In this document: one piece after another, positions 37,677 through 46,665 of the stretch | How positions within the stretch are numbered: the first letter of the stretch is position 1 | Layout: each line of letters begins with the position of its first letter | Origin: Saprospiraceae bacterium | GTDB taxonomy: Bacteria > Bacteroidota > Bacteroidia > Chitinophagales > Saprospiraceae | DNA length: 64,000 nucleotides | NCBI GenBank assembly: GCA_028285085.1 | Contig: JANQQI010000030.1 | Location: forward strand, 1 to 64,000 | Direction: 5' to 3' | The notes under the pieces: model-generated | What the model saw: only the letters and a program-made list of their open reading frames with translations | Database searches by the model: none | Told to the model about the DNA's origin: nothing | Position numbers and translations under genes: made by a program

Positions 37677-38975
37677 ATGAAGAACTCGAGCTGGACATAC
37701 TACATCTTGCCAATTCTAGGCTTCACGGCACTTTTTGCAATCGCTTACGGCTGGCTCCACTACGAAGGGTATATCAACGTATGGCCAACATCGGCTACCC
37801 TCCAAAAATGGGATGCCTTTTACTACGCCTCGATCCGGGATCATGGTTATATCTACGAGGAAAAGGTGGTCTGTAATGCTGGCTTTTTTCCGCTTTTCGC
37901 TTATTGGTGGTGGGCCATTCCACTCAGTGCTCTGGGAATCAGCATTCTGAATGGTCTGATTTATTTGACGAGTCTGTTTTTCCTTTGCCGACTTTTCAAG
38001 CCAAGCCTCATCACCTTGGGGTTATTTATGAGTTTGCCTTGTATGTTCTTCTTTTTTACCCCTTTGAGTGAAAGCTTATTTTTCTGCTTTGGTACGCTCA
38101 TTATTTATGGCATCCATCGTAAGAATTATCGATTACTCATCGCAGGCCTATTTCTCGCCACCTTGACCCGAGCGAGTTTCTTATTCTTTGTTCCGGCCAG
38201 CGTGGGCATGGTCTTAATGAGTTTTCCGATCCAGCAAGTTTTTACACGTAAGCTTTGGCGAAGTATCCTCCATTTTTATTTACCACCCGTAGCATCTGCA
38301 CTGGCAATGGTTGTTGTCATCCAGTACCTGCAAACCGGCGAATGGTTTGCCTATTTTAAAGTACAATCTACCGCCTGGGGAAGGGCCTTCGCTTGGCCCA
38401 CTTTTCCACTTGGTCGAAATGCAGACTGGACAGTCATTGACCTGAGCCAGGTTAATTTTTGGCTAGGTCTGTCTACAGCCTTTTTAGGATTATTCTTGCT
38501 GATTCAATGGCTACGACAAAAAAATATCATTCAAAAAATAAATCCAGCTACTTTATTTTCTTTGATTTTTGTCATCATGAGTTTCCTAGGCGTCGTTCTT
38601 TTCAACCCCGTTTGGCACTGGCATGGCCTACTCGAAAAAAATACAACTTCCTTAGTTGGTATTAATCGTTATTTGCAACCCACACCTTTTTTCTTCGTCA
38701 CTTTTTTATTCTTAGTAAAAAAGCGCTCTTTTTCTTTTTTAAAACTCCTCGGCTTAGGCGCAGTCACCCATTTGACTTGGCTACTCGTTGAACCAAAATA
38801 TTATATCCATATTCAAAAATATCTTCCCCTCATTCCGATTACCGCTCCGATTATTATTTATTGGATTTATGCCTGGACACACTGGAAACTCATCGGTTGG
38901 GGCTTAATTATTTTATCCTTTTTTCTGCAAGCCTATTTCTACAGTTATTTTATGATCGATATTAATATGGATTGA
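37677..38975 (+). CDS. PIG-V-like integral membrane glycosyltransferase
   Basis: The 432-residue protein has about eleven membrane helices. The first periplasmic loop contains KWDAFYYASIRDHGY and then NAGFFPLFAYWW, matching the WDxxxYxxIxxxGY...FFPLxP pattern of the PIG-V/GT-C mannosyltransferases that use lipid-linked sugars. The acceptor is unknown. It stands alone, 75 bp after the propeller gene. Confidence 0.75.
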   Translation: MKNSSWTYYILPILGFTALFAIAYGWLHYEGYINVWPTSATLQKWDAFYYASIRDHGYIYEEKVVCNAGFFPLFAYWWWAIPLSALGISILNGLIYLTSLFFLCRLFKPSLITLGLFMSLPCMFFFFTPLSESLFFCFGTLIIYGIHRKNYRLLIAGLFLATLTRASFLFFVPASVGMVLMSFPIQQVFTRKLWRSILHFYLPPVASALAMVVVIQYLQTGEWFAYFKVQSTAWGRAFAWPTFPLGRNADWTVIDLSQVNFWLGLSTAFLGLFLLIQWLRQKNIIQKINPATLFSLIFVIMSFLGVVLFNPVWHWHGLLEKNTTSLVGINRYLQPTPFFFVTFLFLVKKRSFSFLKLLGLGAVTHLTWLLVEPKYYIHIQKYLPLIPITAPIIIYWIYAWTHWKLIGWGLIILSFFLQAYFYSYFMIDINMD

Positions 38976-39121
38976 AAATTTGAAAAATTAATCTCTCTAT
39001 TCTTTTTGCACATTTGATATCTTAAAAATCACCTATTCCTCAAAATCCATCACCTATTATTTAATCCCTTCTCATTTTAAGTTTACATAGTATATTACTG
39101 TGCTTCGAAAAAACATATGCT

Positions 39122-39733
39122 ATGCCTAAAACTATTTCTATACTAAAGTCTACCAGCATTTATAGCGAGCCGCATTTACGTTCAGCACCGGTACGAACAG
39201 TCGAGGTCAACGATTACCTAAAAATCACCCGCGAAAAATTGCGTAACGGTATTAACTGGTACGAAGTCATTTTGGGAGACGATAAATTTGGCTACGTTGA
39301 TAAAGAAAAAGCCTTCCGTTGGAAAAAAATAAAAATAGAAAGTGAATCGGCCTTTTTCAGTTGTGTCATGCCCGCAGAAATGGCGGGAAAACGGATTAGC
39401 TTGATCAAAGGAGATCAACTGCACATTATCTTTCCCCATCCGGTGAAAACAATCTCGTACATGGTTCGCGACGCCAAAGGCCGTGAAGGACTAATGCCCG
39501 GCGAAGTAGAAATTGAGGAGGTAGAAGACGCCTGGATGAAATATCTCTTTTACCTCATCTTCGCCATCTTGCTCATCGTTGCCATTCTCGCGATGCTCAA
39601 TGCAGGCTTTATCGCCTTTGGTGGCCTGATCGTTCTCGTTTTATTAGCGGGCTCATTTATTGTATTTTTTGCATCCGCCATTGTAATTGCTATTTTAAGG
39701 GGTATTATCCACCAAATCTGGATTAGAATGTAA
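39122..39733 (+). CDS. SH3-like domain protein with two membrane helices
   Basis: The 203-residue protein begins with an SH3-like fold (STSIYSEPHLRSAPVRTVEV... NWYEVILGDDKFGYVDKE, about 10-62), a domain that in bacteria often binds peptidoglycan or peptides. A second beta-rich part follows, and two long hydrophobic helices (about 140-200) close the protein. There is no N-terminal signal, so the SH3-like part is probably cytosolic. Its stop is next to the start of the pentapeptide gene (1 bp), so the two are co-transcribed. Function unknown. Confidence 0.7.
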   Translation: MPKTISILKSTSIYSEPHLRSAPVRTVEVNDYLKITREKLRNGINWYEVILGDDKFGYVDKEKAFRWKKIKIESESAFFSCVMPAEMAGKRISLIKGDQLHIIFPHPVKTISYMVRDAKGREGLMPGEVEIEEVEDAWMKYLFYLIFAILLIVAILAMLNAGFIAFGGLIVLVLLAGSFIVFFASAIVIAILRGIIHQIWIRM

Positions 39734-39734
39734 T

Positions 39735-40304
39735 ATGACGGAGTTCAACGATCAAGAATTTGCAAGCATCGACTTTTCGGAACAAGGGTTTACCACCGGT
39801 AAATATGATTACTGTATTTTTCGGCGGTGCAACGGCGCCGAGGTCGATCTCTCCAAGTCGAGTTTCCTCGATTGTGAATTTAGCCAGTGTAATTTCCAAG
39901 GGGCGAAGCTCACAGAAACGGCTTTTCGAGAAGTTACTTTTCGAGAATGCCAATTGACGGGCCTTCATTTCGAAAGCTGCAATCCCTTTCTTCTCAAAAT
40001 GACGTTCGAGGATTGTCAGCTCACGAACGCTTGTTTTTACGATCTGGATTTAAAATATACGCTTTTTAAAAACTGTCAGCTCAGTGGAGTCGACTTCACA
40101 GGCTGTAATCTTAGCGAGGCCGTTTTTGATAGTTGTGATCTAATCAATAGCACATTCGAACGTACTAATTTAAGATACACCGATTTGCGTAGTGCCACCA
40201 ATTTTCGCATCAATCCCGAATTGAATGTGATCCAAGGGGCTAAATTCTCTTTGGCAGGCCTACCGGGCTTATTGGAGAAATACGATTTAGAGATTGATTA
40301 TTAG
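39735..40304 (+). CDS. Pentapeptide repeat protein
   Basis: The 189-residue protein is built almost wholly of A(D/N)LxX-type repeats (CEFSQCNFQGAKLTETAF, CQLSGVDFTGCNLSEAVF), which fold into a right-handed beta-helix. It ends GLLEKYDLEIDY, the same style of C-terminus as Qnr/MfpA-like DNA-mimic proteins. Interaction with DNA gyrase is known for some members, but whether it applies here is inference. It follows the SH3/membrane gene by 1 bp and precedes the M91 gene by 62 bp. Confidence 0.85.
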   Translation: MTEFNDQEFASIDFSEQGFTTGKYDYCIFRRCNGAEVDLSKSSFLDCEFSQCNFQGAKLTETAFREVTFRECQLTGLHFESCNPFLLKMTFEDCQLTNACFYDLDLKYTLFKNCQLSGVDFTGCNLSEAVFDSCDLINSTFERTNLRYTDLRSATNFRINPELNVIQGAKFSLAGLPGLLEKYDLEIDY

Positions 40305-40366
40305 AGATTTTCACAAAAACTCAAATTCAAAAGGGGAACGTTTTGTCTTTTTTGGTATAAAAGATT

Positions 40367-42262
40367 ATGAAATCTGATGCTAAAAAAGAAAATGTAAAAA
40401 ATAAGCGGCATTTCCCTCAAGCAAAGTCCAATCCACCTATTCAACAATTCAAGGACGAACGTACCGAATCAGGGACAATGCAACGGATGCAAAAAGTCGC
40501 ACATCAAAGCCAACAAGTTGCACAGTTACAAGCTCTCCAGTCCATGATCAATAAATCTGTGGGCAATGCATCACTTTCGGGCCAGGCTCATTTCCCATTG
40601 CAAGCGAAGTATTCGCCTCACCCTATTTCTGGCGGAGTGGTACAGCGACGTTTAGATACAAATCTTCTTAAAGGCCGAACCCGACATTATCTTACTCGAG
40701 ATTTGGCGAAATTAGGCAATCAATACAATCATGGATTAAAAAGCAAATCAAGGGCTGAACGATTAAGTGAACTCCAGACCTTACAAAATGCAATTTTGCG
40801 ATCATTGGATCAATTCGCCGACCCGGATCATTATGCCAATCCCATCGCTGTTTGGAAAAAAGAACTTCTAAATGACGTGCAGCAAGAGCATCTCAGATTA
40901 GTGAGGCAAAGTGTTGATAATAAAGATCAAAACCCTCCGGTCGCTAATTTTTCTAAACTCAATGATTCTGAACAGAAAACCGTCCTTAGAATCTGGAAGG
41001 AACTGTTATCCGGTTCAGGCAATATCAAAATCACTGAAACCGAATCTTTTAAACATTCACAGACTCAAGTTCCGACAACGCGTAATCACCCAGGCTTTCG
41101 TTATGAGGTGCTAGCCCAATTCGCTCGGCTTTTGGAGACGCAAACCGGGCGGACATTAGTTGGGCAGATTACTCAAAGGGGACAGAAAAAAACGGTGACC
41201 ATCAAACCCGGCTTTGCAGAAGCTCAAGGTGGTGGCCCTGCAAGCGAATTTGCCGCCGGTCCCACTAAATTAAATGGAGCAGATAAGCTAACAAAAATAG
41301 ACATTAATCAGATGTTTAAAGGGCAGCCTTATGCCAAAAGAAAACGGGAAAGCTATCGCCGCAATTTTATTACACTTGATTTGAGCCGTATCAACAATCC
41401 TAAAAAACGAGCGGCCGCCATTTATCAAGCGCGAAGAGACTTCCCAAAATCCTCAGGGATAAAAATTGGCAATCAATATTATAAATATGGAAAAGGCTCC
41501 AATGTCGAAGTATTTATTACCAGAGATATTCCTGATTCCATAGATCATCATACCTCTCGCTTTGTTGATAACAATCGCAACGAAATTCCTACTCCAAATT
41601 TTGTCACTCTCGGTCACGAATTGGGACACGCCGAACATATGCAGACCGGTGTTAGTTTAGGTGATGCCAGCGTCAGTGATACCTTATTTCAGCATACGGC
41701 ACCAAACGTAAGTATCCAGGATTATTCAAATTACGAGGAGTTTGCCAATATTAATGCCGTTGAGAATAATATCAGAACAAATATTGGTTTGAAACACCGA
41801 TATGGTCATATCAATCAACCAGCGGTTCAGAAAGCACGACTGGAGCCTATCGCTAATAGTTTTTACAATCTATCGGATTTACAACCACGGCCATTACGCG
41901 CAAGTGTGGAAGCACCGTTAGGCCTAGCGGCCCGCAGTTTGGCGCAACTACATATTGCACCCGCCAGGGCGCAACTACGGCAAGCTGCTGATGTCTTCAT
42001 AGGTAATCTAGTGAATGCTTTCCCAAACTTTACAAACCATGAAAGAAACGCAATCCAGGTTCAGCTCAACGGTATGAAAAATAATGTCAACTCTGCTCAA
42101 CAAAACAATCTCAATACTGCAAATCAACAAATCCAACAAGCCATCAATTTGATTAACGCCGCCAACCAACGGCTCGCACAACAAGCTGCGGCGGCCCCAG
42201 CTAATAATAACAACCACGGTGGAGGCATTTATGGTTTTTTCCGCGGGCTACTTCCTTTTTAG
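40367..42262 (+). CDS. M91 (NleD-like) zinc metallopeptidase, candidate injected effector
   Basis: The 631-residue protein has no signal peptide. The N-terminal about 100 residues are polar and Gln/Lys-rich, ending in an SGGVVQRRLD-type motif often seen in Bacteroidota proteins loaded into extracellular contractile injection systems (eCIS). Residues about 400-490 hold HELGH (417-421) and EEFANINAVENNIR (from 457) followed by GLKHRYGH, the M91 signature shared with the type III effector NleD, which cleaves host JNK/p38. The C-terminus is a Gln/Asn-rich helical stretch ending HGGGIYGFFRGLLPF. No eCIS structural gene lies in the window, so delivery is inferred. The target and host are unknown. 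It follows the pentapeptide gene in the same direction. Confidence 0.7.
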   Translation: MKSDAKKENVKNKRHFPQAKSNPPIQQFKDERTESGTMQRMQKVAHQSQQVAQLQALQSMINKSVGNASLSGQAHFPLQAKYSPHPISGGVVQRRLDTNLLKGRTRHYLTRDLAKLGNQYNHGLKSKSRAERLSELQTLQNAILRSLDQFADPDHYANPIAVWKKELLNDVQQEHLRLVRQSVDNKDQNPPVANFSKLNDSEQKTVLRIWKELLSGSGNIKITETESFKHSQTQVPTTRNHPGFRYEVLAQFARLLETQTGRTLVGQITQRGQKKTVTIKPGFAEAQGGGPASEFAAGPTKLNGADKLTKIDINQMFKGQPYAKRKRESYRRNFITLDLSRINNPKKRAAAIYQARRDFPKSSGIKIGNQYYKYGKGSNVEVFITRDIPDSIDHHTSRFVDNNRNEIPTPNFVTLGHELGHAEHMQTGVSLGDASVSDTLFQHTAPNVSIQDYSNYEEFANINAVENNIRTNIGLKHRYGHINQPAVQKARLEPIANSFYNLSDLQPRPLRASVEAPLGLAARSLAQLHIAPARAQLRQAADVFIGNLVNAFPNFTNHERNAIQVQLNGMKNNVNSAQQNNLNTANQQIQQAINLINAANQRLAQQAAAAPANNNNHGGGIYGFFRGLLPF

Positions 42263-42340
42263 TAGCTCTGGGTTGGGGCTAAGTCTTTTGAAAGCTGTAA
42301 CCCTCCCCCACTTCTGCGTTATGAAAGAAAAAGCCGTCCG

Positions 42341-43390
42341 ATGCGTTTTCTGTTTCTACTTTTAATCCTTCCCTGGCAAATTGGGCATACTCAAAACCTT
42401 GTTCCGAATCCTTCTTTCGAAGAGGTTACCGAAATCACCAATCACTGGTCGGGCACTTTCTCAAAATTCAACCGGCGGATTGCACTCTGGGATTCCCCCA
42501 CCCAAGGTTCTCCCGATATTTTGTTTATCAAAACCTTGGACAAAATGCATCCCAAAAGGCCCAAAGTTGATCTGGCGCCACACCAACCACGAACCGGCAA
42601 GTTCATGCTTGGCATCAAAGCCTATGGCTGCGCCAGTCGCACCCTGCACTGCAAGGAGTACATCCAAGTGAAGCTAAGAGAAGCACTCATTCCCGGCGAG
42701 CAATACGCCTTTGAATTCTGGCTCAATCCCATTACCACCTCCATTAAGGTCAACAATTTTGGTATCACGCTCGAAATGGAGCGCGTGAAAGAAGTCATGG
42801 TTTCCGGCCGCCTTGAAGTCTATCCTGTAGCGACCGAGACACGCATCATCGACGGTCAGCCCAACGAATGGCAGCGCATCGCTGGCGTCTTTACCGCCGA
42901 CGAAGCCTACCAATATCTCATCATCGGTAATTTTTACGAGGACGATATAGTCGACGCCAAGGTAGAACCCTATGGCCTAGACTATGCTTACTATCTCATC
43001 GATGATGTCAGCCTGCGGCCGCTCAAAGCCGGAAAACCACGCTACGCCGCCGGGGAAACCCTGGTACTCGAAAACATCGCCTTTGCTTTCAACAAAGCAG
43101 AGTTACAGAAATCCGCTCATGAAATGCTCTCCGAGCTAGCCGGGCAGTTACAAGAAAAATTGACCCTTGACATCGAAATTGGTGGACATACCGATAATAT
43201 CGGCGATGCCACTTACAACCTGGAACTATCACAGCGCCGTGCCGAAGCGGTCCGGGCGTATTTGATTAATCAAGGCATTGCCGCCGAGCGTATTCTTGCC
43301 CAGGGCTTCGGTAGCCAGCAACCACTCGTGGATAATACAACCGAAGAGCAACGGCAACTAAATCGTCGCGTGGAGATTAAGTTAAAGTAA
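42341..43390 (+). CDS. OmpA-family protein with N-terminal carbohydrate-binding-like domain
   Basis: The 349-residue protein has a signal peptide (MRFLFLLLILPWQIGHTQ). Residues about 20-230 are a jelly-roll (NLVPNPSFEEVTEITNHW... EWQRIAGVFTADEAYQYL... YYLIDDVSL), resembling CBM4/6-type modules. The C-terminal OmpA domain has NIAFAFNKAELQKSA... IGGHTDNIGDATYN... GFGSQQP. It probably bridges peptidoglycan to an outer-surface ligand. It is convergent with a methyltransferase gene at 11 bp. Confidence 0.85.
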   Translation: MRFLFLLLILPWQIGHTQNLVPNPSFEEVTEITNHWSGTFSKFNRRIALWDSPTQGSPDILFIKTLDKMHPKRPKVDLAPHQPRTGKFMLGIKAYGCASRTLHCKEYIQVKLREALIPGEQYAFEFWLNPITTSIKVNNFGITLEMERVKEVMVSGRLEVYPVATETRIIDGQPNEWQRIAGVFTADEAYQYLIIGNFYEDDIVDAKVEPYGLDYAYYLIDDVSLRPLKAGKPRYAAGETLVLENIAFAFNKAELQKSAHEMLSELAGQLQEKLTLDIEIGGHTDNIGDATYNLELSQRRAEAVRAYLINQGIAAERILAQGFGSQQPLVDNTTEEQRQLNRRVEIKLK

Positions 43391-43401
43391 GGCTAACCGT
43401 T

Positions 43402-44046
43402 CTATGAAGCGCGCTGCGCCACCAAGATATAATAGTCAAAGAAAAAGCCAGATCGATAGCGCACCGATTGGGTAATGGTGCATCCACGTTCCTCCAGCAT
43501 CGCCTGATATTCTCGCAAATCGTATTGGTGAGGATGGAGAATGTCTCCGGGCAGTAGGCGAAACAAATGTTTAAATCCCCAATAATTATGCGCATCGATG
43601 GACACAATCAGCTGGCCATTTGGCGCAGTGCTCTCTACGAGTTGATCAAAACATCGTCCAAGGTCGGCGACATGATTGATCGCATTGAGGCAAAACACAT
43701 AATCGTAGGGTGCCTGCCACTTGAAGTCTTCCAGGGCACAGGCGTGAAATTGCACCTTGGGATAATCTGCTGATCGAAAATGCGTCAAGCGGGTTTCGTA
43801 AGCGTCCAGCAAAGGATCGACGGCATCTACCGTCTGTTGATCGAAGACCATAAAAATCCCCGCCGGACCGCAGCCGGCATCCAGGATTCGGGCTTCGCCC
43901 GCCGGGCGAAGCTGCAGCCGAGTCAGTAAATCCAGCCAGTATTGCCGCTTCCAGGGCAAGTAATCCTCAGGTGAGCGCCCCTTCAGATAGCGTTGCCACC
44001 AGCGTATCTCGGCCGATTGGGCAATTTTCCAACGTAAATTACTCAT
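43402..44046 (-). CDS. Class I SAM-dependent methyltransferase
   Basis: The 214-residue protein has the SAM-binding motif ILDAGCGPAG (about 50-60), an acidic end of strand 2 (VDAVDPLLDAYE), and FCLNAINHVADLGRCF with a later APNGQLIVSID. A small-molecule or sugar O-methyltransferase is likely; the substrate is unknown. ATG 44046 (MSNLRWKIAQSAEIRWWQRY) is preferred over 44100, whose extra residues have no family character. Confidence 0.85.
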   Translation of the reverse strand: MSNLRWKIAQSAEIRWWQRYLKGRSPEDYLPWKRQYWLDLLTRLQLRPAGEARILDAGCGPAGIFMVFDQQTVDAVDPLLDAYETRLTHFRSADYPKVQFHACALEDFKWQAPYDYVFCLNAINHVADLGRCFDQLVESTAPNGQLIVSIDAHNYWGFKHLFRLLPGDILHPHQYDLREYQAMLEERGCTITQSVRYRSGFFFDYYILVAQRAS

Positions 44047-44164
44047 CGATCCCAAAGGTAAAACTTTGCTCGGAATCCTTAGATTCGGAAGCATGAACAA
44101 ATTTCGTTTTCATCCATTCCATTTTCAACATAAACCTTAATTTTACAGTCTCAATCTTGACTTC

Positions 44165-45193
44165 ATGTTATTTGCTACCGGCAGCAGGGTTAAATTTAAG
44201 CATACAGGCTTCATCGGCATCGTCATCGAACGCATCAACGACGATATGGTCAGTGTTCGGCTCGACGATGGTGACGAAATCCCGGCCTTTGTTGAAGACC
44301 TCGAAAGAGTCGATGAGCAAAAATCTGGCAAGCACATCAAAGCTAAAGTCGTTCCTGGCAAAATGCCCAAAGCGCCTAGCAAGCCAGATTTACCGGAAGT
44401 TGAAATTCAATATTCCATCCTTCGCAGCCTGGGTCTACAGTTAGCTTTTGAGCCACAATATCTGACCGACGGTAGCACCCGCGATTATCAGATTTATCTC
44501 ATCAACGATACGGGCTACCCCATCCTCTTCCGTTTTGAACTCTTGCTGAATCAAAGGTCCACTTTACAGGTAGAAGATAAAATCGAGGGCGTCGCTTATC
44601 GCGAATTGGGTATTCTGAATTACGACCACCTGAACGAATCGCCCTTGATCCGTGTCGAATGCTGGCAAGTCACCACCGTTGGTACCGGCAATCGACAGGA
44701 AAAGCAGATTCGCATCAAGCCTCAACAATTTTTCAAGCGCCAGCGAACTGCGCCTTTACTCAATCGCCTGGTGCAACATTATATTTTATTCGATCAATTT
44801 GATGAGCCCACCAGCAGCGAAGAAGATCTGCGAACTTACACGCGCCTCAACGCTCGTCCCGCTGCCCGCCGCCGCCAGGGCAATTCGGATGGCATCATTG
44901 AGCGCGCCAGCTTCAATCCTGAGATCGATCTACACATCGAACAACTCACCAATAACGCCGGCAGTATGAGTAAGGCCGATATGCTCCGCCTCCAACTCCA
45001 ACACTTCGATCGTTTTCTCAACCAGGCCATTCAGGTCGGCGTACCGCGCATCTACGTCATCCACGGCCTTGGCAAGGGGCGCCTACGCAATGAAATCGCC
45101 ACTCGCCTCATGAAACATCCTGCCGTGCGGACCTTCAAGAATGAATTTCACCCCAACTATGGCTACGGGGCCACAGAAATCTTTTTAGACTAG
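44165..45193 (+). CDS. DUF2027 / Smr domain protein
   Basis: The 342-residue protein begins with a small beta-barrel (MLFATGSRVKFKHTGFIGIV... EIPAFVEDLERVD), carries a middle DUF2027 beta domain, and ends with an Smr domain (DLHIEQL... YVIHGLGKGRLRNEI... YGYGATEIFL). Smr domains are nucleic-acid-binding and can be endonucleases (MutS2-type, ribosome rescue). The combination is characteristic of Bacteroidota. It is divergent from the methyltransferase gene by 118 bp. The exact role is unknown. Confidence 0.9.
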   Translation: MLFATGSRVKFKHTGFIGIVIERINDDMVSVRLDDGDEIPAFVEDLERVDEQKSGKHIKAKVVPGKMPKAPSKPDLPEVEIQYSILRSLGLQLAFEPQYLTDGSTRDYQIYLINDTGYPILFRFELLLNQRSTLQVEDKIEGVAYRELGILNYDHLNESPLIRVECWQVTTVGTGNRQEKQIRIKPQQFFKRQRTAPLLNRLVQHYILFDQFDEPTSSEEDLRTYTRLNARPAARRRQGNSDGIIERASFNPEIDLHIEQLTNNAGSMSKADMLRLQLQHFDRFLNQAIQVGVPRIYVIHGLGKGRLRNEIATRLMKHPAVRTFKNEFHPNYGYGATEIFLD

Positions 45194-45216
45194 TCTTTTT
45201 ATTTTTGAGACATTAG

Positions 45217-45322
45217 GGCGTGCCCCCTCGGCTTTGGCCTCGGGGTCGCTACGTTGCGGAGCTCGCTGGTCGCTCGGCCACGCGCTGGCACGCGTGTCTG
45301 GCCGATGGCCACTCCTCCACAT
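45217..45322. repeat. GC-rich palindromic element
   Basis: A GC-rich stretch between the Smr gene and the TlpA gene. It contains TCGGCCA (45274-45280) pairing with TGGCCGA (45299-45305), with a nested CGCG pair around loop CTGGCA, and a CCCTCGG/CCTCGGG repeat near 45230. It resembles intergenic repetitive elements of Bacteroidota, but I could not compare copies inside the window. Confidence 0.5.
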
Positions 45323-45336
45323 CGCTCACGTGGGCT

Positions 45337-45897
45337 TCATAAGCGTAGTAAATCATCAATCAAGGGTGCTAATTGCTGGTAAGTTTCATGATCCGCCCCA
45401 CTGCCTCCTCCAATGAGCACCTGCTGAATCACGCCATAACGATCGATAATGAATAATCGTGGATAACCTATTTCACCACCAAAATGCTTCGCTCCGAATT
45501 CAGCTGAATTCGGAATCACGGGATAATTCAAGGCTTGCTGAACAACGAATTCTTCCAAGTCGGCACCATATCCGTCCGCAAAGCCAAGTACCGTGACGCC
45601 ACGCTCGCCGTAAGTTGCCATCACCTTTTTGAGTCCCGGTATCTGATCCAGACAAGGCTGGCAATACAGTTGCCAAAAGTGTAGCACTACAACTTGTCCT
45701 CGTAAATCATCCAACCGGTGGAGCTCGCCTGCGATATCCGGCGCTTCAAAAGCAGGTGCATCTATGCCCAAATAAGGAGCCGTTAGCTCCGCAAAGTCAA
45801 ATATAAAGCTTTCAGCACCGCTCTCCGAGCTGTCGACTTGCGCCGCCAGCCCAAGACCGTTCACTAGCAAAATAATCAAGATGCCAAGTGCTTTCAT
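45337..45897 (-). CDS. TlpA-like thioredoxin family protein
   Basis: The 186-residue protein has a signal peptide (MKALGILIILLVNGLGLAAQ) and a thioredoxin/peroxiredoxin-like fold (APAFEAPDIAGELHRLDDLR), active site C79-Q-P-C82 in WQLYCQPCL, and a later cis-Pro GYPRLFII. It is probably a periplasmic thiol-disulphide reductase or oxidase. Its partner is not apparent. It lies 28 bp downstream of the HAD gene in the same direction. Confidence 0.9.
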   Translation of the reverse strand: MKALGILIILLVNGLGLAAQVDSSESGAESFIFDFAELTAPYLGIDAPAFEAPDIAGELHRLDDLRGQVVVLHFWQLYCQPCLDQIPGLKKVMATYGERGVTVLGFADGYGADLEEFVVQQALNYPVIPNSAEFGAKHFGGEIGYPRLFIIDRYGVIQQVLIGGGSGADHETYQQLAPLIDDLLRL

Positions 45898-45925
45898 AAA
45901 ATCGCGGTTCAGCGCAAGTCTTAGC

Positions 45926-46495
45926 TTACTCTAACGACTCATCTTGGACCGCCTTAGCAAAATCTGCCAAGGATGAAAAACGAGCATCGTAATGTAGTAT
46001 ACTACTTCGCTTTACTTGTTCAGGATTGGAGGTAATCATCACCGTTTTCATTCCCAGTCGGCGCCCAAACAATAGATCAGAGATAGAATCTCCCACCATG
46101 ACGGAAGCCCCGAAAGTAATCTCTGGCCAATCCGCCGCGGCGCGTAGCGCCATTCCCGGCTGGGGTTTACGATCTAAAGGATTGTACTTGACCAATTCCG
46201 GGCAATAGTAAATTTGATCCAGATAAGTGCCGGCATTGCGCAGTTCGGCTTGTAGCCAACTGTGTATCCGATCCAGATCCGCCTCGGTCATTAATCCTTT
46301 ACCGATCCCTTGTTGGTTGGTTACCACAAAGATTTGCTCGAAGTGTTGGCGCAAGATGCCAATGGCCTCCGCACATCCTGGCGTGAGCTGCAATTGGGTA
46401 GGCTGCCTGACGTAGTCGCCCGGCAAGCGTTCATTGATCACTCCATCACGATCCAGAAAGAGATATTTATAGCGTTTGACGTTGATGATATTAAT
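45926..46495 (-). CDS. HAD family phosphatase, GmhB-like (heptose-bisphosphate phosphatase type)
   Basis: The catalytic Asp motif LFLDRDGVINE is encoded at about 46430-46462, ahead of the first GTG (46441). Between the upstream stop TAA (46501-46499) and this motif there is no ATG, GTG or TTG, so initiation must use a non-standard codon: ATT at 46495 or ATC nearby. I set 46495. The rest has the HAD motifs IFVVTNQQGIGKGLM, a zinc-type loop region (YYCPEL, RKPQPGM) and MVGDSISDL. Family GmhB/HAD-IIIA dephosphorylates heptose 1,7-bisphosphate for LPS or S-layer heptose. It is in the same direction as gmhA, with a repeat copy in between. Confidence 0.75.
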   Translation of the reverse strand: MNIINVKRYKYLFLDRDGVINERLPGDYVRQPTQLQLTPGCAEAIGILRQHFEQIFVVTNQQGIGKGLMTEADLDRIHSWLQAELRNAGTYLDQIYYCPELVKYNPLDRKPQPGMALRAAADWPEITFGASVMVGDSISDLLFGRRLGMKTVMITSNPEQVKRSSILHYDARFSSLADFAKAVQDESLE

Positions 46496-46665
46496 ATTTT
46501 ATTGGGTTGAAGAAAAATGGGATAAGGACGGTCAAGCATCCAAGCTGAAAGCACAAGCTCAATAGCCAGAATCAGAGTGCTCTCTCACTTACAAAGCTTA
46601 CGGTAATCGGCTTCAAAACGTCGGCAAATAAACAAAAAACTCATTTATTGCTCAATTTCTCAGCT

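Noticed and set aside
45234-45416. 60-residue frame over the GC-rich element
   Set aside because: It overlaps the TlpA 3' end antisense and consists mainly of the palindromic element.
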